Shown here piece by piece: positions 18,801 through 26,886 of a stretch of DNA of 64,000 nucleotides. Each line of letters opens with the position of its first letter. Within the stretch, counting starts at the first letter, position 1. The DNA lies in contig JANYDK010000103.1 in NCBI GenBank assembly GCA_025363655.1, positions 28,856 to 92,855 of the forward strand. Reading direction: 5' to 3'. Source of the DNA: Deltaproteobacteria bacterium. GTDB taxonomy: Bacteria > Myxococcota_A > Polyangia > Polyangiales > JADJMO01. The notes beneath the pieces were generated by a model that was not told the DNA's origin, searched no databases, and saw only the letters and a list, made by a program, of their open reading frames with translations. The position numbers and the translations under genes were made by a program.

Positions 18801-19817
18801 CGCGGTGTCGCCGCCGAGGCCGGCTTTCGATCGTCGGTCGGTGGACCCGCTCGTGCGAAGACGCGCGCGCTCGTTCTTCGCGCACAAGAGCTCGCCGAGA
18901 AGGTCGGTCACCCGCACGCGCTCGGGCTCGCCGCCGGCGCCGCGGGGCACGAGAGCTACCACCTCGGCGAATGGCACGTCGCGCGTGAACGCCTGGAAAA
19001 CGCAGAGAAAATCCTTCGCGAGCGCTGCGCCGGCGTCGGTTGGGAGCTCGCCTCGGTCGTTACCTTCCTCCTCGGCGCGCTCTACTACCTCGGTGACGTT
19101 CGCGCCCTCGGCGATCGCGTGCCGGCGTTGATCGACGAAGCCGAGCGACGCGGCGATCTCTTCCTTCTCACCAACCTCCGGCTCGGTCACGCCAGCTTCC
19201 TCTGGCTCGCGGACGACGATCCCGACGGCGGCCTCCGCGACGTCAAGAGCGCGCTCGATGGTTGGTCGCAGCGCGGCTACCACGTGCAGCACTACTACGA
19301 GCTGGCGGCACGCGCACAGATCCTCCTCTATGCCGGCAAGGCGAAGAAGGCGCTCGAGGCGCTCGATGCGGCGTGGCCGGCGCTCGAAGCGTCGTTCATG
19401 TTGCGGCTCCAGCGCGTGCGCATCGAAGCGTTCGTGCTCCGCGCGCGCACCGCCCTCAGCTGCGCGAGCCTCTGCGAAGGTGCCGAACGCGAGGCGCTGA
19501 TCGCGAGAGCACGCAAAGACCTCACCCGGGTCGAGCGCGAGCACATGCCTTGGGGCGACGCCCTCGTCAGGCTCGCGCGCGCGGGAATTTTCGGCCTCCA
19601 GGGTCACGCCGAGACCCAAGCGAGGGAGCTCGAGGTGGCCGCCGATCTCCTCCAGAAGTGCAACATGCACCTCCACGCCGCCGCCGCCCATCACCGCTTC
19701 GGCGAGCTCGTCGGCGGCGACGACGGCAAATCGACCCGCAAAGAGGCCGACGCGTACTTCGCCACCGAGGGCATCGTCGATCCAGAGCGAGTGACGCTCC
19801 TGCTGGTCTCGGCCTAG
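15894..19817 (+). CDS. Ser/Thr kinase - AAA ATPase - TPR signalling protein
   Basis: About 1,307 residues. GTG 15894 is preferred; TTG 15861 would add 11 residues. The kinase domain (about 15-310) has GAGGMGVVY, VALKTL, HRDIKPSN, DFGLA and TPEYMSPEQ, so it should be active; an unusual Ala/Pro-rich insertion (about 110-140) sits before the HRD helix. Residues about 345-560 are an ATPase region of the STAND/MalT type: PLVGREMHTAML, Walker A YGSAGLGKSS and Walker B LVVAIDDLQWGD. The remaining 700 residues are helical TPR-like repeats. The architecture resembles large myxobacterial kinase-ATPase regulators in which ATP hydrolysis and TPR partner binding gate the kinase. The next gene, a nucleotidyl cyclase on the same strand, may share its function. 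Confidence 0.88.
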   Translation: MSASIVSRVADEFGGTDRYAVVRRIGAGGMGVVYHTVDRERGVDVALKTLRHLNPGAIYHLKQEFRSLADLAHPNLVTLHDLVIGDGLWFFTMELIDGKDFVAYARSSHAAPAVETMDAEVAPSAPPSAPRDALAAGSRVQLSSRLDVARLRNALRQLVEGIATLHRASKLHRDIKPSNVMVEPSGRVVILDFGLAADFAAMDDRDRSAMDLNSAEQTVLGTPEYMSPEQGNASPVPLGPATDWYSVGVMLFEALTGGLPFQGGPLEILMAKCEADGPAPSEFVDGVPEDLDRLCADLLQRRPDKRPTGEEIARRIESTSVPMPVSQRSLPAPPSQRSGAPLPLVGREMHTAMLQAAFARTRQGRAIAVHVYGSAGLGKSSLVRNFIDWAVESQRAVALVGRCYERESVPYKALDGVIDALSRHLRRMSRLQVEAVLPRDVRALSRLFPVLLRVESIAKAPKLALEQADPKELRKRAFAALRELLARVADRRPLVVAIDDLQWGDVDSMTCLVEVLRPPSPPAVLFIASYRREDVDKSPALRALEALENHGGSKASMARITVAPAIVDLRRSTSSLRRVRVDTACEVRRLAIERLGNDDSAALVKTLLDAESPTVRAHAATIVAEAGGSPFLTLEFVRYLRGLEERGEGLDGKAITIEAAISARFDALPDDARRLLEAVAVAGHPIAVDVARKSAGVSDERPALALLRTQQLVRTLQVGELATTALETYHDRIREAVVARLTPTTLVTMHRALARTLEASGNEDPEAICTHYRAAGDDLKASAFAALAGARAARTLAFERAAMLYRLAIELGDAKDPATRGHRIKLADALVDCGRSAEAAHEYLAAAAGATGDEALDLQRRAAEQMLVSGHIDEGLSVVPAVLEALGADLPETPRGALSSLLLRRFQLWMRGLEPSKPKATVDPRELLRIDTYWSLGIGLSMVDNIRAQDCHTRHLLYALRSGDPYRVARGVAAEAGFRSSVGGPARAKTRALVLRAQELAEKVGHPHALGLAAGAAGHESYHLGEWHVARERLENAEKILRERCAGVGWELASVVTFLLGALYYLGDVRALGDRVPALIDEAERRGDLFLLTNLRLGHASFLWLADDDPDGGLRDVKSALDGWSQRGYHVQHYYELAARAQILLYAGKAKKALEALDAAWPALEASFMLRLQRVRIEAFVLRARTALSCASLCEGAEREALIARARKDLTRVEREHMPWGDALVRLARAGIFGLQGHAETQARELEVAADLLQKCNMHLHAAAAHHRFGELVGGDDGKSTRKEADAYFATEGIVDPERVTLLLVSA

Positions 19818-19862
19818 CCCCTGGCGCGAGGCCGCTGCGACAATTCCGCCCAACGTCAGGGA

Positions 19863-19887
19863 GCGAGAAATGCCCAGCATTTCTCGC
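19863..19887. promoter_or_regulatory. Perfect 11-bp inverted repeat upstream of cyclase
   Basis: GCGAGAAATGC and GCATTTCTCGC flank a 3-base loop, 24 bases before the cyclase start. No U-tract follows, so it could be an operator or an RNA hairpin; weak termination of the kinase transcript is also possible. Confidence 0.5.
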
Positions 19888-19910
19888 CTCCGACTATATA
19901 CTCCCGCGCG

Positions 19911-21665
19911 ATGTCGATTCGTCTTCGGACGGTGCGCGGGAAGCTGACCGCGCTCGTGGCGCTCTCGGTGGTCGTCATGTTGGCGACCATCCCGGTGCTC
20001 TCGTGGCTGCTCCATCGTCAGCTCATCGACGAGGTCGACGATCGCGTCGTCGAGGCCGAGCGCTCGTTCCAGACCGAGCTCGACGACGACCTCAACGAGA
20101 TGACGCTGACCGCGCGAATCATGGCGGTCGACGAGGAGACGGCGCTGGCGCTGAAGACGCACGACGCGGTCCTCGCGCTCGAGCTCGCGAACGAGTTCGC
20201 CCGCGTCTATCCGGAGCTCGACATCGTCTTCGGGGACGCCGAGGGCAAGGTGTTGGCGCAGCTCGGGGTGACGGCGCCGCCCGATCGCATCGACTCCATC
20301 GCCGAGCTCGCCGGCATCAAAACCGGCGCTGATTTCGCCGGCATCATCGCCCACGGTTGCGAACATCCGCAGAAGGGTGGTCCGCCGGCGCTGGTGGTCG
20401 CGCGCGGGCTTCCCGGCATCGGCTCGGTCGTCGTCTGCCAACCGATCGGCGATCGCTACCTCGTCAATTCCGGCGGGAAGCTCGGCCTCGAGCTCTCGTT
20501 TCTCGATCCGACGCGCCGCTCGCTGGCGACGACGGCGAAGTTCCCCAAAGGAGCGAGTCCGGCGGCGAGTGGCGCGGTCACGATCGTCGACGACGGCAAC
20601 ACGACGTGGGCGACCGCCACCTACGAGCCCAAGGGCCTCGTCGGGACCGAAGGCAAATACGCGATCATCGCCGCGCTCGACGTCGGCGACATCCAGACCA
20701 TCGTCCGCCGCAACCTCATGCTCGCGCTCGCGGTCATCCTCTTCGCCGCCGTCGTCTCGGTGGCCTTCGGTTGGCGCCTCGCCTCGGTGATGTCGAACGC
20801 CCTTCGCCGGGTCAACGACGCGCTGAAGAAGCTCGAACAGCAGGAATACGTGCACGTCGTCGGGGTGCAGACCGGCGACGAGCTGGAAGATTTGGCGAGC
20901 GGCTTCAACACCATGGTCGACGGCCTGAAGGAGCGCGACAAGCTGCGCACGACGATGGGCAAGTACATGACGGCGGCGGTGATGGACAAGGTGATGAGCG
21001 GTCAGGTCGCGCTCGGCGGCGAGTCGCTCGACGTCACCATCCTCTTCTCCGACATCCGCAGCTTCACCACGCTCAGCGAGAAGATGAACGACGCGCAGGC
21101 GCTCGTGGCGCTCCTCAACGAGTACTTCACCGAGATGGTCGGCATCGTCATGCAAGAGGGCGGCGTCGTCGACAAGTACATCGGCGACGCGATCATGGCC
21201 GTCTTCGGGGCGCCGGTGTCGAAGCCGGAGGACGCGAAGAACGCTGTCCGCGCCGCGGTGCGCATGAGGCAAGCGCTCCGTCACCTCAACGCACGCCTCG
21301 CCGAGCGCGGCATCGAACCGATCAAGACCGGCATCGGGCTCCACACCGGCCCCGTCGTCGCCGGCAACATCGGCAGCGAAAAGCGCATGGAATATACGGT
21401 CATCGGCGACGCGGTGAACCTCGCCTCACGCCTCGAGAGCAACACCAAGGAGCTCGGCGTCAACATCCTCATCAGCGAGGACACCTACGAGCTGACCAAA
21501 GACATCGTCGTCGCCCGCGCGATCAAAGAGATTCACGTGAAGGGGCGCGTCAAAGGCGTGATGACGTACGAGGTCCTCGGCCTCGAGGGCGAAGAGCCGC
21601 TCGAGAGCTCGCGAGCGAAGTCGGTCTCCGACTCTACTGACGGGACTGACGCGACGGACGCTTGA
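19911..21665 (+). CDS. Membrane class III adenylate/guanylate cyclase with HAMP domain
   Basis: A 584-residue protein from ATG 19911. A first helix (about 10-32) and a second (about 270-290) enclose a periplasmic sensor domain of roughly 235 residues. A HAMP segment follows (about 290-345: LRRVNDALKKLEQQEYVHV, ELEDLASGFNTMVDGL). The C-terminal cyclase domain (about 355-560) has both metal Asp residues, in LFSDIRSFTTL and KYIGDAIMAVFG. The EKRMEYTVIGDAVNLASRLE stretch holds the Asn and Arg that stabilise the transition state. The Lys in EKRMEY is consistent with adenylate rather than guanylate cyclase. It lies 93 bases after the kinase-ATPase gene and stops one base before a convergent ABC gene. 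Confidence 0.92.
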   Translation: MSIRLRTVRGKLTALVALSVVVMLATIPVLSWLLHRQLIDEVDDRVVEAERSFQTELDDDLNEMTLTARIMAVDEETALALKTHDAVLALELANEFARVYPELDIVFGDAEGKVLAQLGVTAPPDRIDSIAELAGIKTGADFAGIIAHGCEHPQKGGPPALVVARGLPGIGSVVVCQPIGDRYLVNSGGKLGLELSFLDPTRRSLATTAKFPKGASPAASGAVTIVDDGNTTWATATYEPKGLVGTEGKYAIIAALDVGDIQTIVRRNLMLALAVILFAAVVSVAFGWRLASVMSNALRRVNDALKKLEQQEYVHVVGVQTGDELEDLASGFNTMVDGLKERDKLRTTMGKYMTAAVMDKVMSGQVALGGESLDVTILFSDIRSFTTLSEKMNDAQALVALLNEYFTEMVGIVMQEGGVVDKYIGDAIMAVFGAPVSKPEDAKNAVRAAVRMRQALRHLNARLAERGIEPIKTGIGLHTGPVVAGNIGSEKRMEYTVIGDAVNLASRLESNTKELGVNILISEDTYELTKDIVVARAIKEIHVKGRVKGVMTYEVLGLEGEEPLESSRAKSVSDSTDGTDATDA

Positions 21666-21666
21666 T

Positions 21667-23571
21667 TCACTCGCCGTCGGCCGGCTTCTCTTCGCGCCCG
21701 AATTGCAGGCGATAGAGGCGCGCGTAGAGGCCGTCTTGGGTGAGCAGCTCTTCGTGCGTACCGGTCTCGGCGACGCGCCCGCGGTGCATGACGACGACGC
21801 GGTCGGCTTCGCGAATGGTCGAGAGCCGGTGGGCGATGACGAGCGACGTGCGATTCTCGAGCACCGCGTGAAGGGCTGTTTGCAAACGCGCTTCGGTGTC
21901 GCTGTCGACGCTGGCCGTGGCTTCGTCGAGGACGAGCACCGGCGGATCGCGATAGAGCGCGCGGGCGAAGGCGACGAGCTGCCTCTCGCCGGTGGAGAGG
22001 CCGCCGCCACGTTCGCCGACCGAGGCCTCGAGACCGCCCGGACGCGCCTCGAAGAACTCGAGAGCACCGATGCGACGGAGTGCCGCGCGTACGCGTTCGA
22101 GGTCGATGTCCTCGCCCATCGCGACGTTGGAGGCGACGGTGCCGGAGAAGAGGTAGACGTCTTGCGGAACGACCGCGAATTGGCGGCGTAGCTCGTCGCG
22201 CGGGTAGTCGCGGACGTCGCGGCCGAGGACGCGGATGACGCCGCCGTCGCGTTCGTAGAGGCGTAGGACGAGCGACGCGATGGTGCTCTTGCCCGCGCCG
22301 GTGGCCCCGACGATGGCGATGCGCTCGCCTTTGCGGGCGACGAGGTCGACGCCTGCGAGGGTCGGGGTGCCCTTCTTGTAGGAGAACGTGACGCCGGAGA
22401 GCTCGACGGCGAGCTCGGTGTCACCCGTCGGCGCCACGGACAAACCCGCCGATTTCGCGTCGGGAGCGTCTTCGATGCCGGGCGTGTCGAGGAGCTTGAA
22501 GACGCGCTCGGCGCCCGCCATCGCCGACTGGAGCAGCGTGTAGCGCGCCGTGAGATCGCGAATGGGGACGAAGAACTGCTCGACGTATTGGAGGAACGCC
22601 ACGAACGTTCCGAAAGTCACGACCGCCGCGCCCCACTTGGCGCCGCGGAAGCCGACGAACCAGAGGATCATCGCCACGCAGACGATCGACACGCCCTCGA
22701 CGATGGCGTCGAGCATCGCGTCGTAGAGGATGGCGCGGTTGTTGGCCTCGCGATAACCCTCGTTTTCCCCGTCGAATTCGCGCTGACAGGCCTCTTCGCG
22801 GCCGTAGGCCTGGGTCACCGCGACGCCCTGCACCTGCTCGCCCATGTAGCTGTTGAGACGCGCGGTGCGAGCGCGGATGTCGCGGAAGGCGTCGCGGGCG
22901 CGGCGGCGAATCCAGTTGGCGGCGAGCGCGAGGATCGGCAGCGTGAGGAGCGCGATGGCCGAGAGGTGCCACTCGAGCTGCGTCATCATGACGACGATGA
23001 GGACGAGCGAGAGCAAATCGCCGACGGCGTTGAGCGCACCCGAGGCGAAGAGCTCGTTGATGGCGTCGACGTCGTTGGTGACGCGGGTGACGAGGCGCCC
23101 GACCGGCTGATCGTCGAAGAAGCCGAGCTTTCCCTTCTGGAGGAAGCGGAAGACCGTGCTGCGCAGGTCGGCCATCGCGCGCGCGCCGGCGAGCTGCATC
23201 GAGTACATCTGGACGAAGCGGGCGACGTATTCGACGACGACGACCACCAGGTAGACGAGCGCCGCCTTGTCGATGACGCTGGTGTCGTGGGCGAGGACGC
23301 CCTGATCGAGCCCCCACTTCATGATGCGCGGTCGCGAGGTGACGAGCACCGCGGTGACCGGGAGGAGGATCATCGAGAGCACGAGCGAGCGAGCGTGCGG
23401 GCGGACGAAGGGCACGAGCCGCTTCATCAGCTGCATGTCGACTGCTTTGCCGAGCGGGTCTTCGTCGTGGAACGAGCGCTTGCCTCGCGGCGGCGCGACC
23501 ACGCTCTTCGCGGCGTTCTTCGGCGTGTTCTTTTCGGTGCTCTCTTCGAGCTTGCTCGCCTGCGCGCTCAT
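21667..23571 (-). CDS. ABC exporter half-transporter, partner subunit with intact Walker B
   Basis: A 634-residue fused membrane-ATPase protein starting MSAQASKLEEST at ATG 23571, four bases inside the stop of the upstream ABC gene (ATGA overlap). The N-terminal membrane domain has about six helices. The ATPase domain has Walker A GATGAGKST, Q-loop PQDVYLF, signature LSTGERQLV, Walker B VLVLDEATASVD and H-loop IAHRLST. The signature differs from LSGGQ. Pairing with the preceding gene, whose Walker B ends Asp-Asp, fits the heterodimeric exporter pattern of TM287/288 and LmrCD. It probably exports lipids, peptides or drugs; the substrate is not indicated. Confidence 0.9.
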   Translation of the reverse strand: MSAQASKLEESTEKNTPKNAAKSVVAPPRGKRSFHDEDPLGKAVDMQLMKRLVPFVRPHARSLVLSMILLPVTAVLVTSRPRIMKWGLDQGVLAHDTSVIDKAALVYLVVVVVEYVARFVQMYSMQLAGARAMADLRSTVFRFLQKGKLGFFDDQPVGRLVTRVTNDVDAINELFASGALNAVGDLLSLVLIVVMMTQLEWHLSAIALLTLPILALAANWIRRRARDAFRDIRARTARLNSYMGEQVQGVAVTQAYGREEACQREFDGENEGYREANNRAILYDAMLDAIVEGVSIVCVAMILWFVGFRGAKWGAAVVTFGTFVAFLQYVEQFFVPIRDLTARYTLLQSAMAGAERVFKLLDTPGIEDAPDAKSAGLSVAPTGDTELAVELSGVTFSYKKGTPTLAGVDLVARKGERIAIVGATGAGKSTIASLVLRLYERDGGVIRVLGRDVRDYPRDELRRQFAVVPQDVYLFSGTVASNVAMGEDIDLERVRAALRRIGALEFFEARPGGLEASVGERGGGLSTGERQLVAFARALYRDPPVLVLDEATASVDSDTEARLQTALHAVLENRTSLVIAHRLSTIREADRVVVMHRGRVAETGTHEELLTQDGLYARLYRLQFGREEKPADGE

Positions 23572-25403
23572 TCGGCCCCCGAGTGCGCCGCCGCGGCGGT
23601 GGTCTTCTGCGAGCGTGAAGAGACCGCTTCGACCTCGGCGGCGGCCAAGTCTTCGAGCTCTCCGGCGATCGCCTGTTCGTCGGCGAAGCGCGCGTAGAGG
23701 CCTTTTTTTGCGACCAATTCGGAGTGGGTGCCCTCTTCGACGACCTTGCCCTCGTCGAGGACGACGATGCGATTGCACCGCGAGGCGGCGGCGACGCGGT
23801 GGGTGATGAGGACCACGGTGCGCGCGCGTTTTTGATTCTCGATCGCCTCGAGGATCGCCGTCTCGGTCTTGGCGTCGACGGCGGAGAGAGGATCGTCGAG
23901 GACGAGGATCGGCGGCTCACGAAGGAGCGCGCGGGCGAGGGCGATGCGCTGGCGTTGTCCCCCCGAGAGCTGCACGCCGCGTTCGCCGACGATGGTCTCC
24001 ATGCCTTCGGGGAAGCGCTTCACCTCGTCGAGGACGAAGGCCTCTTGCAAGGCGTGCTCTTCGCGGGCGATCGACTCCGGCGCGTCGGGATCGTCGAGCG
24101 AGAAGCCGACGTTGCGGTGCACGGTGGTGGAAAAGAGAAAGCTGTCTTGCTGGGCGTAGCCAATGGCGTTGCGCACGGTGGTGAGCGGGAGATCGCAGAC
24201 GTCGACGCCGTCGAGGAAGATGGTGCCGCGCGGCGTCGGGAGGAGACGCGGTAAGAGCGAGGCGAGCGTGGTCTTGCCCGCGCCGGTGCGACCGACGATG
24301 GCGAGCGAACCGCCGGGTTCGACCTCGAGCGACACGTCGTCGAGCACGCGGCGTTTGCCGTGCGAGAACGAGAGACCCGAGACGCGCAGGCCACCAGCGA
24401 CCTTCGCCGGCGCGGGCAAGTCTCCCGACAGAACCTCGGGGACCGCTTCGAACACCTCGGCGAGGCGGGCGAACGATGCGCGTCCACGCTGCACGATCGC
24501 GAGCATGAAACCGAGCGCCATCGTCGGCCAGGCGAGGCGCGCGAGGGCCGAGAGGAACGCCACGAACGCGCCCGGTGAGAGCCGCCCGTCGATGACCTGA
24601 CGACCGCCGTACCAGAAGACGACCAAGGTGCCCGCGGTGGCGAGGACGCCGGCGATGGGCATCATCATTCCGCGGAGACGCGCGATCGCGAGGCCCTTGT
24701 CGAGGTAGAGCGCGTTGACCTTCTCGAACGCCTTTTCCTCGCTCGCTTCCAGGGCGAAGCTGCGGACGACGCGGACGCCGGCGAGGTTCGCCTGCACCTT
24801 GTCGCTGAGCGCGCCGAGCGACTCTTGGTTCTCTCGGTTGCGGAGGAAGAGCGCCCTCGAGAAGCTGCGCGTCAGCAGCATGAGCGGCGGATAGACGACG
24901 AGCGAGGCGAGCGTGAGGCTCGGCGAGAGCCCGACCATGACGACGATCGCGGTGGCGAACGCGAAGACCGTGTTGACGACGTTGAGCGCGCCGAAGCCGA
25001 AGAGGAGACGCACCTGCGCGAGGTCGTTGGTGGTGCGGCTCATCACCTCGCCGACGGGCATTTTTCGGAAGAACGAGGGGCCGAGTGTGTGCAACTTGGC
25101 GAGGAGCGCGCCGCGGAGCTCGTACTCGATGTTGCGACCGGCGTTGAACACGATGTTGCGCGAGAGCACCCGCACGATGACGGCGGCGAAGGCCATCCCG
25201 ACGAGGATGAGCCCGATGCGCCCGACCTTGTCGTAGGCCTGCGCCGAGAGCGCATCGACGCCGTTGCGCATGAGCAAGTCGATGCCCGCGCGGAGCACGT
25301 TGAACGCCAGGAGGTACGCCGTGCCGTGGAGGAACGTCGGCAGGTGACGACGGAGCTGACCGCCGAGCGTGGTCGGGACGTCGGACGAGAGTGCGGCAGG
25401 CAT
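23568..25403 (-). CDS. ABC exporter half-transporter with degenerate Walker B
   Basis: A 611-residue half-transporter starting MPAALSSDVPTTLGG at ATG 25403. It has six membrane helices and then an ATPase domain with Walker A GRTGAGKTT, Q-loop AQQDSFLF, canonical signature LSGGQRQRIALARA, Walker B LVLDDPLSAVD and H-loop ITHRVAA. The catalytic Glu after Walker B is Asp, so this subunit probably contributes the non-hydrolysing site of a heterodimer. The acidic C-terminal end contains Ala/Glu-rich sequence. It overlaps the second subunit by four bases, so the two are translated together. Confidence 0.9.
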   Translation of the reverse strand: MPAALSSDVPTTLGGQLRRHLPTFLHGTAYLLAFNVLRAGIDLLMRNGVDALSAQAYDKVGRIGLILVGMAFAAVIVRVLSRNIVFNAGRNIEYELRGALLAKLHTLGPSFFRKMPVGEVMSRTTNDLAQVRLLFGFGALNVVNTVFAFATAIVVMVGLSPSLTLASLVVYPPLMLLTRSFSRALFLRNRENQESLGALSDKVQANLAGVRVVRSFALEASEEKAFEKVNALYLDKGLAIARLRGMMMPIAGVLATAGTLVVFWYGGRQVIDGRLSPGAFVAFLSALARLAWPTMALGFMLAIVQRGRASFARLAEVFEAVPEVLSGDLPAPAKVAGGLRVSGLSFSHGKRRVLDDVSLEVEPGGSLAIVGRTGAGKTTLASLLPRLLPTPRGTIFLDGVDVCDLPLTTVRNAIGYAQQDSFLFSTTVHRNVGFSLDDPDAPESIAREEHALQEAFVLDEVKRFPEGMETIVGERGVQLSGGQRQRIALARALLREPPILVLDDPLSAVDAKTETAILEAIENQKRARTVVLITHRVAAASRCNRIVVLDEGKVVEEGTHSELVAKKGLYARFADEQAIAGELEDLAAAEVEAVSSRSQKTTAAAAHSGAE

Positions 25404-25486
25404 CGGTGGGGAGAGGTGTGGATGTCGAGAGCGGGGCTCCCGTCACGCATGATTTAGGGGTTTGTCGCCGCCGCGGCTACCCGCAG

Positions 25487-26698
25487 CTACCCGCGCCGCC
25501 GATGTGACGACGAAAACGCCGTGCGCCGCTGGGCTTCGAGGGGGGAGGCTTTTTCTGCGACCGGCAGATGGGAGGAGGACGGCGGCCGCGGACCGAAGGT
25601 GACGGCAGGGGTGAGATCGACGAGCTCGAGGCGCGCCGAGAGGAGGCCGAGGAGGACGCGAGCGCTCCCCTTGCCATCGAGCTCCTGGACGACGCCCTCT
25701 TTGCCCTCGAACGGACCTTGGAGCACGCGGACGCGGGTGCCGCGATCGACGACCTCGGCGCCACGGAGCGCGTTGGCGCGCGCGGTGAGCGACGAACCGA
25801 GACGAATTCGGGTGGTGCCGCTGCGACCGAGAACGTGCCGACCGAGCTGGCCTGGCGACGCTGGTGATGTTGGCGAGGTTGGCGAGGTCGACGAGGCAGA
25901 GGTCGATCGCGGGAGGGGCTTCGCCGCCGACGAATGGAGCGCCAAGGTCGGCCGTTGCTCACCGCCACGGAGCGCCGCGAGCGCACGTTGGACGCGGACC
26001 CGCGAGCTCGTCGGACGATCGGGAGGAGGCGCGGGAGGCCGTCGAATCGCTTCGCCGCCAATGGCGAGGAGCAGCGGCGAAAGCGCTAGAAGCGCGTCGG
26101 CGAGTTGCTCGTCGAGGAGCGCGGCGTGCTCGATGGCGACGTCACGCGGCAAGAACCAACCGATTCGCAACGGATCGTGTGGCGCGCGCGCGGCGACGAT
26201 GCGCTCGTGGAGCTCGCGACGATCGAGCGAGGCGACGAACGCGCTCAGGCTCGGACCATCGGCGGGTCCGGTGCGCACTTCGAATGGATCGGGGAGGCGC
26301 GAGAGAACGGGCTCGAGGGAGTCGTCTTCGAGCGCGCGCAGTAGGGCACGCAGGCCTTCCGTCGAAGGCTCGAGCGACACCGACACTTCGTCGCGATCGA
26401 GGCTGAAACGGAGGACGCCGACGCGGCCCCGTCGCGGACGGAGCAAGAGCGTGACGCCGTGACGGTCGCTGCCGCCGTCGCGACCGTGATCGCCGATCGG
26501 CTCGAGGGTCAGATCGACGCCGTCGCGCGCGAAACGCGGCAAGACGGCGCGAAAGAACGAGAGAGCCCTCGCCCGCAGCGCTTTTCGCGGCCTCTCACCG
26601 CCCTCGAAGTCGGCGAGGCTGAGAGCCAGGCCAGCGGCGAGGCCAGCGGTGAGGGCGCCTTCGGCAGGTGACCGGGGGCGGCGGGCGCTCGAGGACAC
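25487..26698 (-). CDS. KOW-domain hypothetical protein
   Basis: A 403-residue protein from GTG 26698. No family is recognised for residues 1-240, which are Arg/Leu/Asp-rich with GWFLPRDVAIEHAALL near residue 180. A Ser/Thr/Pro repeat linker (about 255-280) is followed by a KOW-like beta motif (about 325-365: RGTRVRVLQGPFEGKEGVVQ and ARVLLGLLSARLELVDL). KOW motifs occur in NusG-like and ribosomal proteins and bind RNA or protein. The gene is 84 bases upstream of the exporter pair and on the same strand, but an operon is not certain. Confidence 0.65.
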   Translation of the reverse strand: MSSSARRPRSPAEGALTAGLAAGLALSLADFEGGERPRKALRARALSFFRAVLPRFARDGVDLTLEPIGDHGRDGGSDRHGVTLLLRPRRGRVGVLRFSLDRDEVSVSLEPSTEGLRALLRALEDDSLEPVLSRLPDPFEVRTGPADGPSLSAFVASLDRRELHERIVAARAPHDPLRIGWFLPRDVAIEHAALLDEQLADALLALSPLLLAIGGEAIRRPPAPPPDRPTSSRVRVQRALAALRGGEQRPTLALHSSAAKPLPRSTSASSTSPTSPTSPASPGQLGRHVLGRSGTTRIRLGSSLTARANALRGAEVVDRGTRVRVLQGPFEGKEGVVQELDGKGSARVLLGLLSARLELVDLTPAVTFGPRPPSSSHLPVAEKASPLEAQRRTAFSSSHRRRG

Positions 26699-26832
26699 GT
26701 ACCATGAGAGTGCGGGGAGTGGCCTATGGCGTCAACAAGAGAACTCTCGTCGCGGGCCTGTGAATCGATTGCGTGCCAAGCCGTCGAAGGGCCGCTGGCC
26801 AAAGTCGCGACCCGAGCTTTGGCGAACGTTCG

Positions 26833-26861
26833 GGTCGGCGCGACACCTACGCGCGCCGACC
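26833..26861 (+). terminator. GC hairpin with T-run in a 5' leader
   Basis: GGTCGGCGCG and CGCGCCGACC form a perfect 10-bp stem with a 9-base loop, followed by ATTTTC, only 25 bases before the start codon of the next lipoprotein. A second, weaker inverted repeat (GCCAAAG at 26798, CTTTGGC at 26817) precedes it. It could be an attenuator in that leader, or a terminator for transcription arriving from upstream. Confidence 0.5.
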
Positions 26862-26886
26862 ATTTTCGGCTAGGGAGCCCCACATC

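Noticed and set aside
17877..21344. A 1,155-codon open frame antisense to the kinase and cyclase genes
   Set aside because: It spans two well-supported genes, and its translation is Arg/Glu/Asp/His-rich with no domain. Long open antisense frames are expected in such GC-rich DNA.
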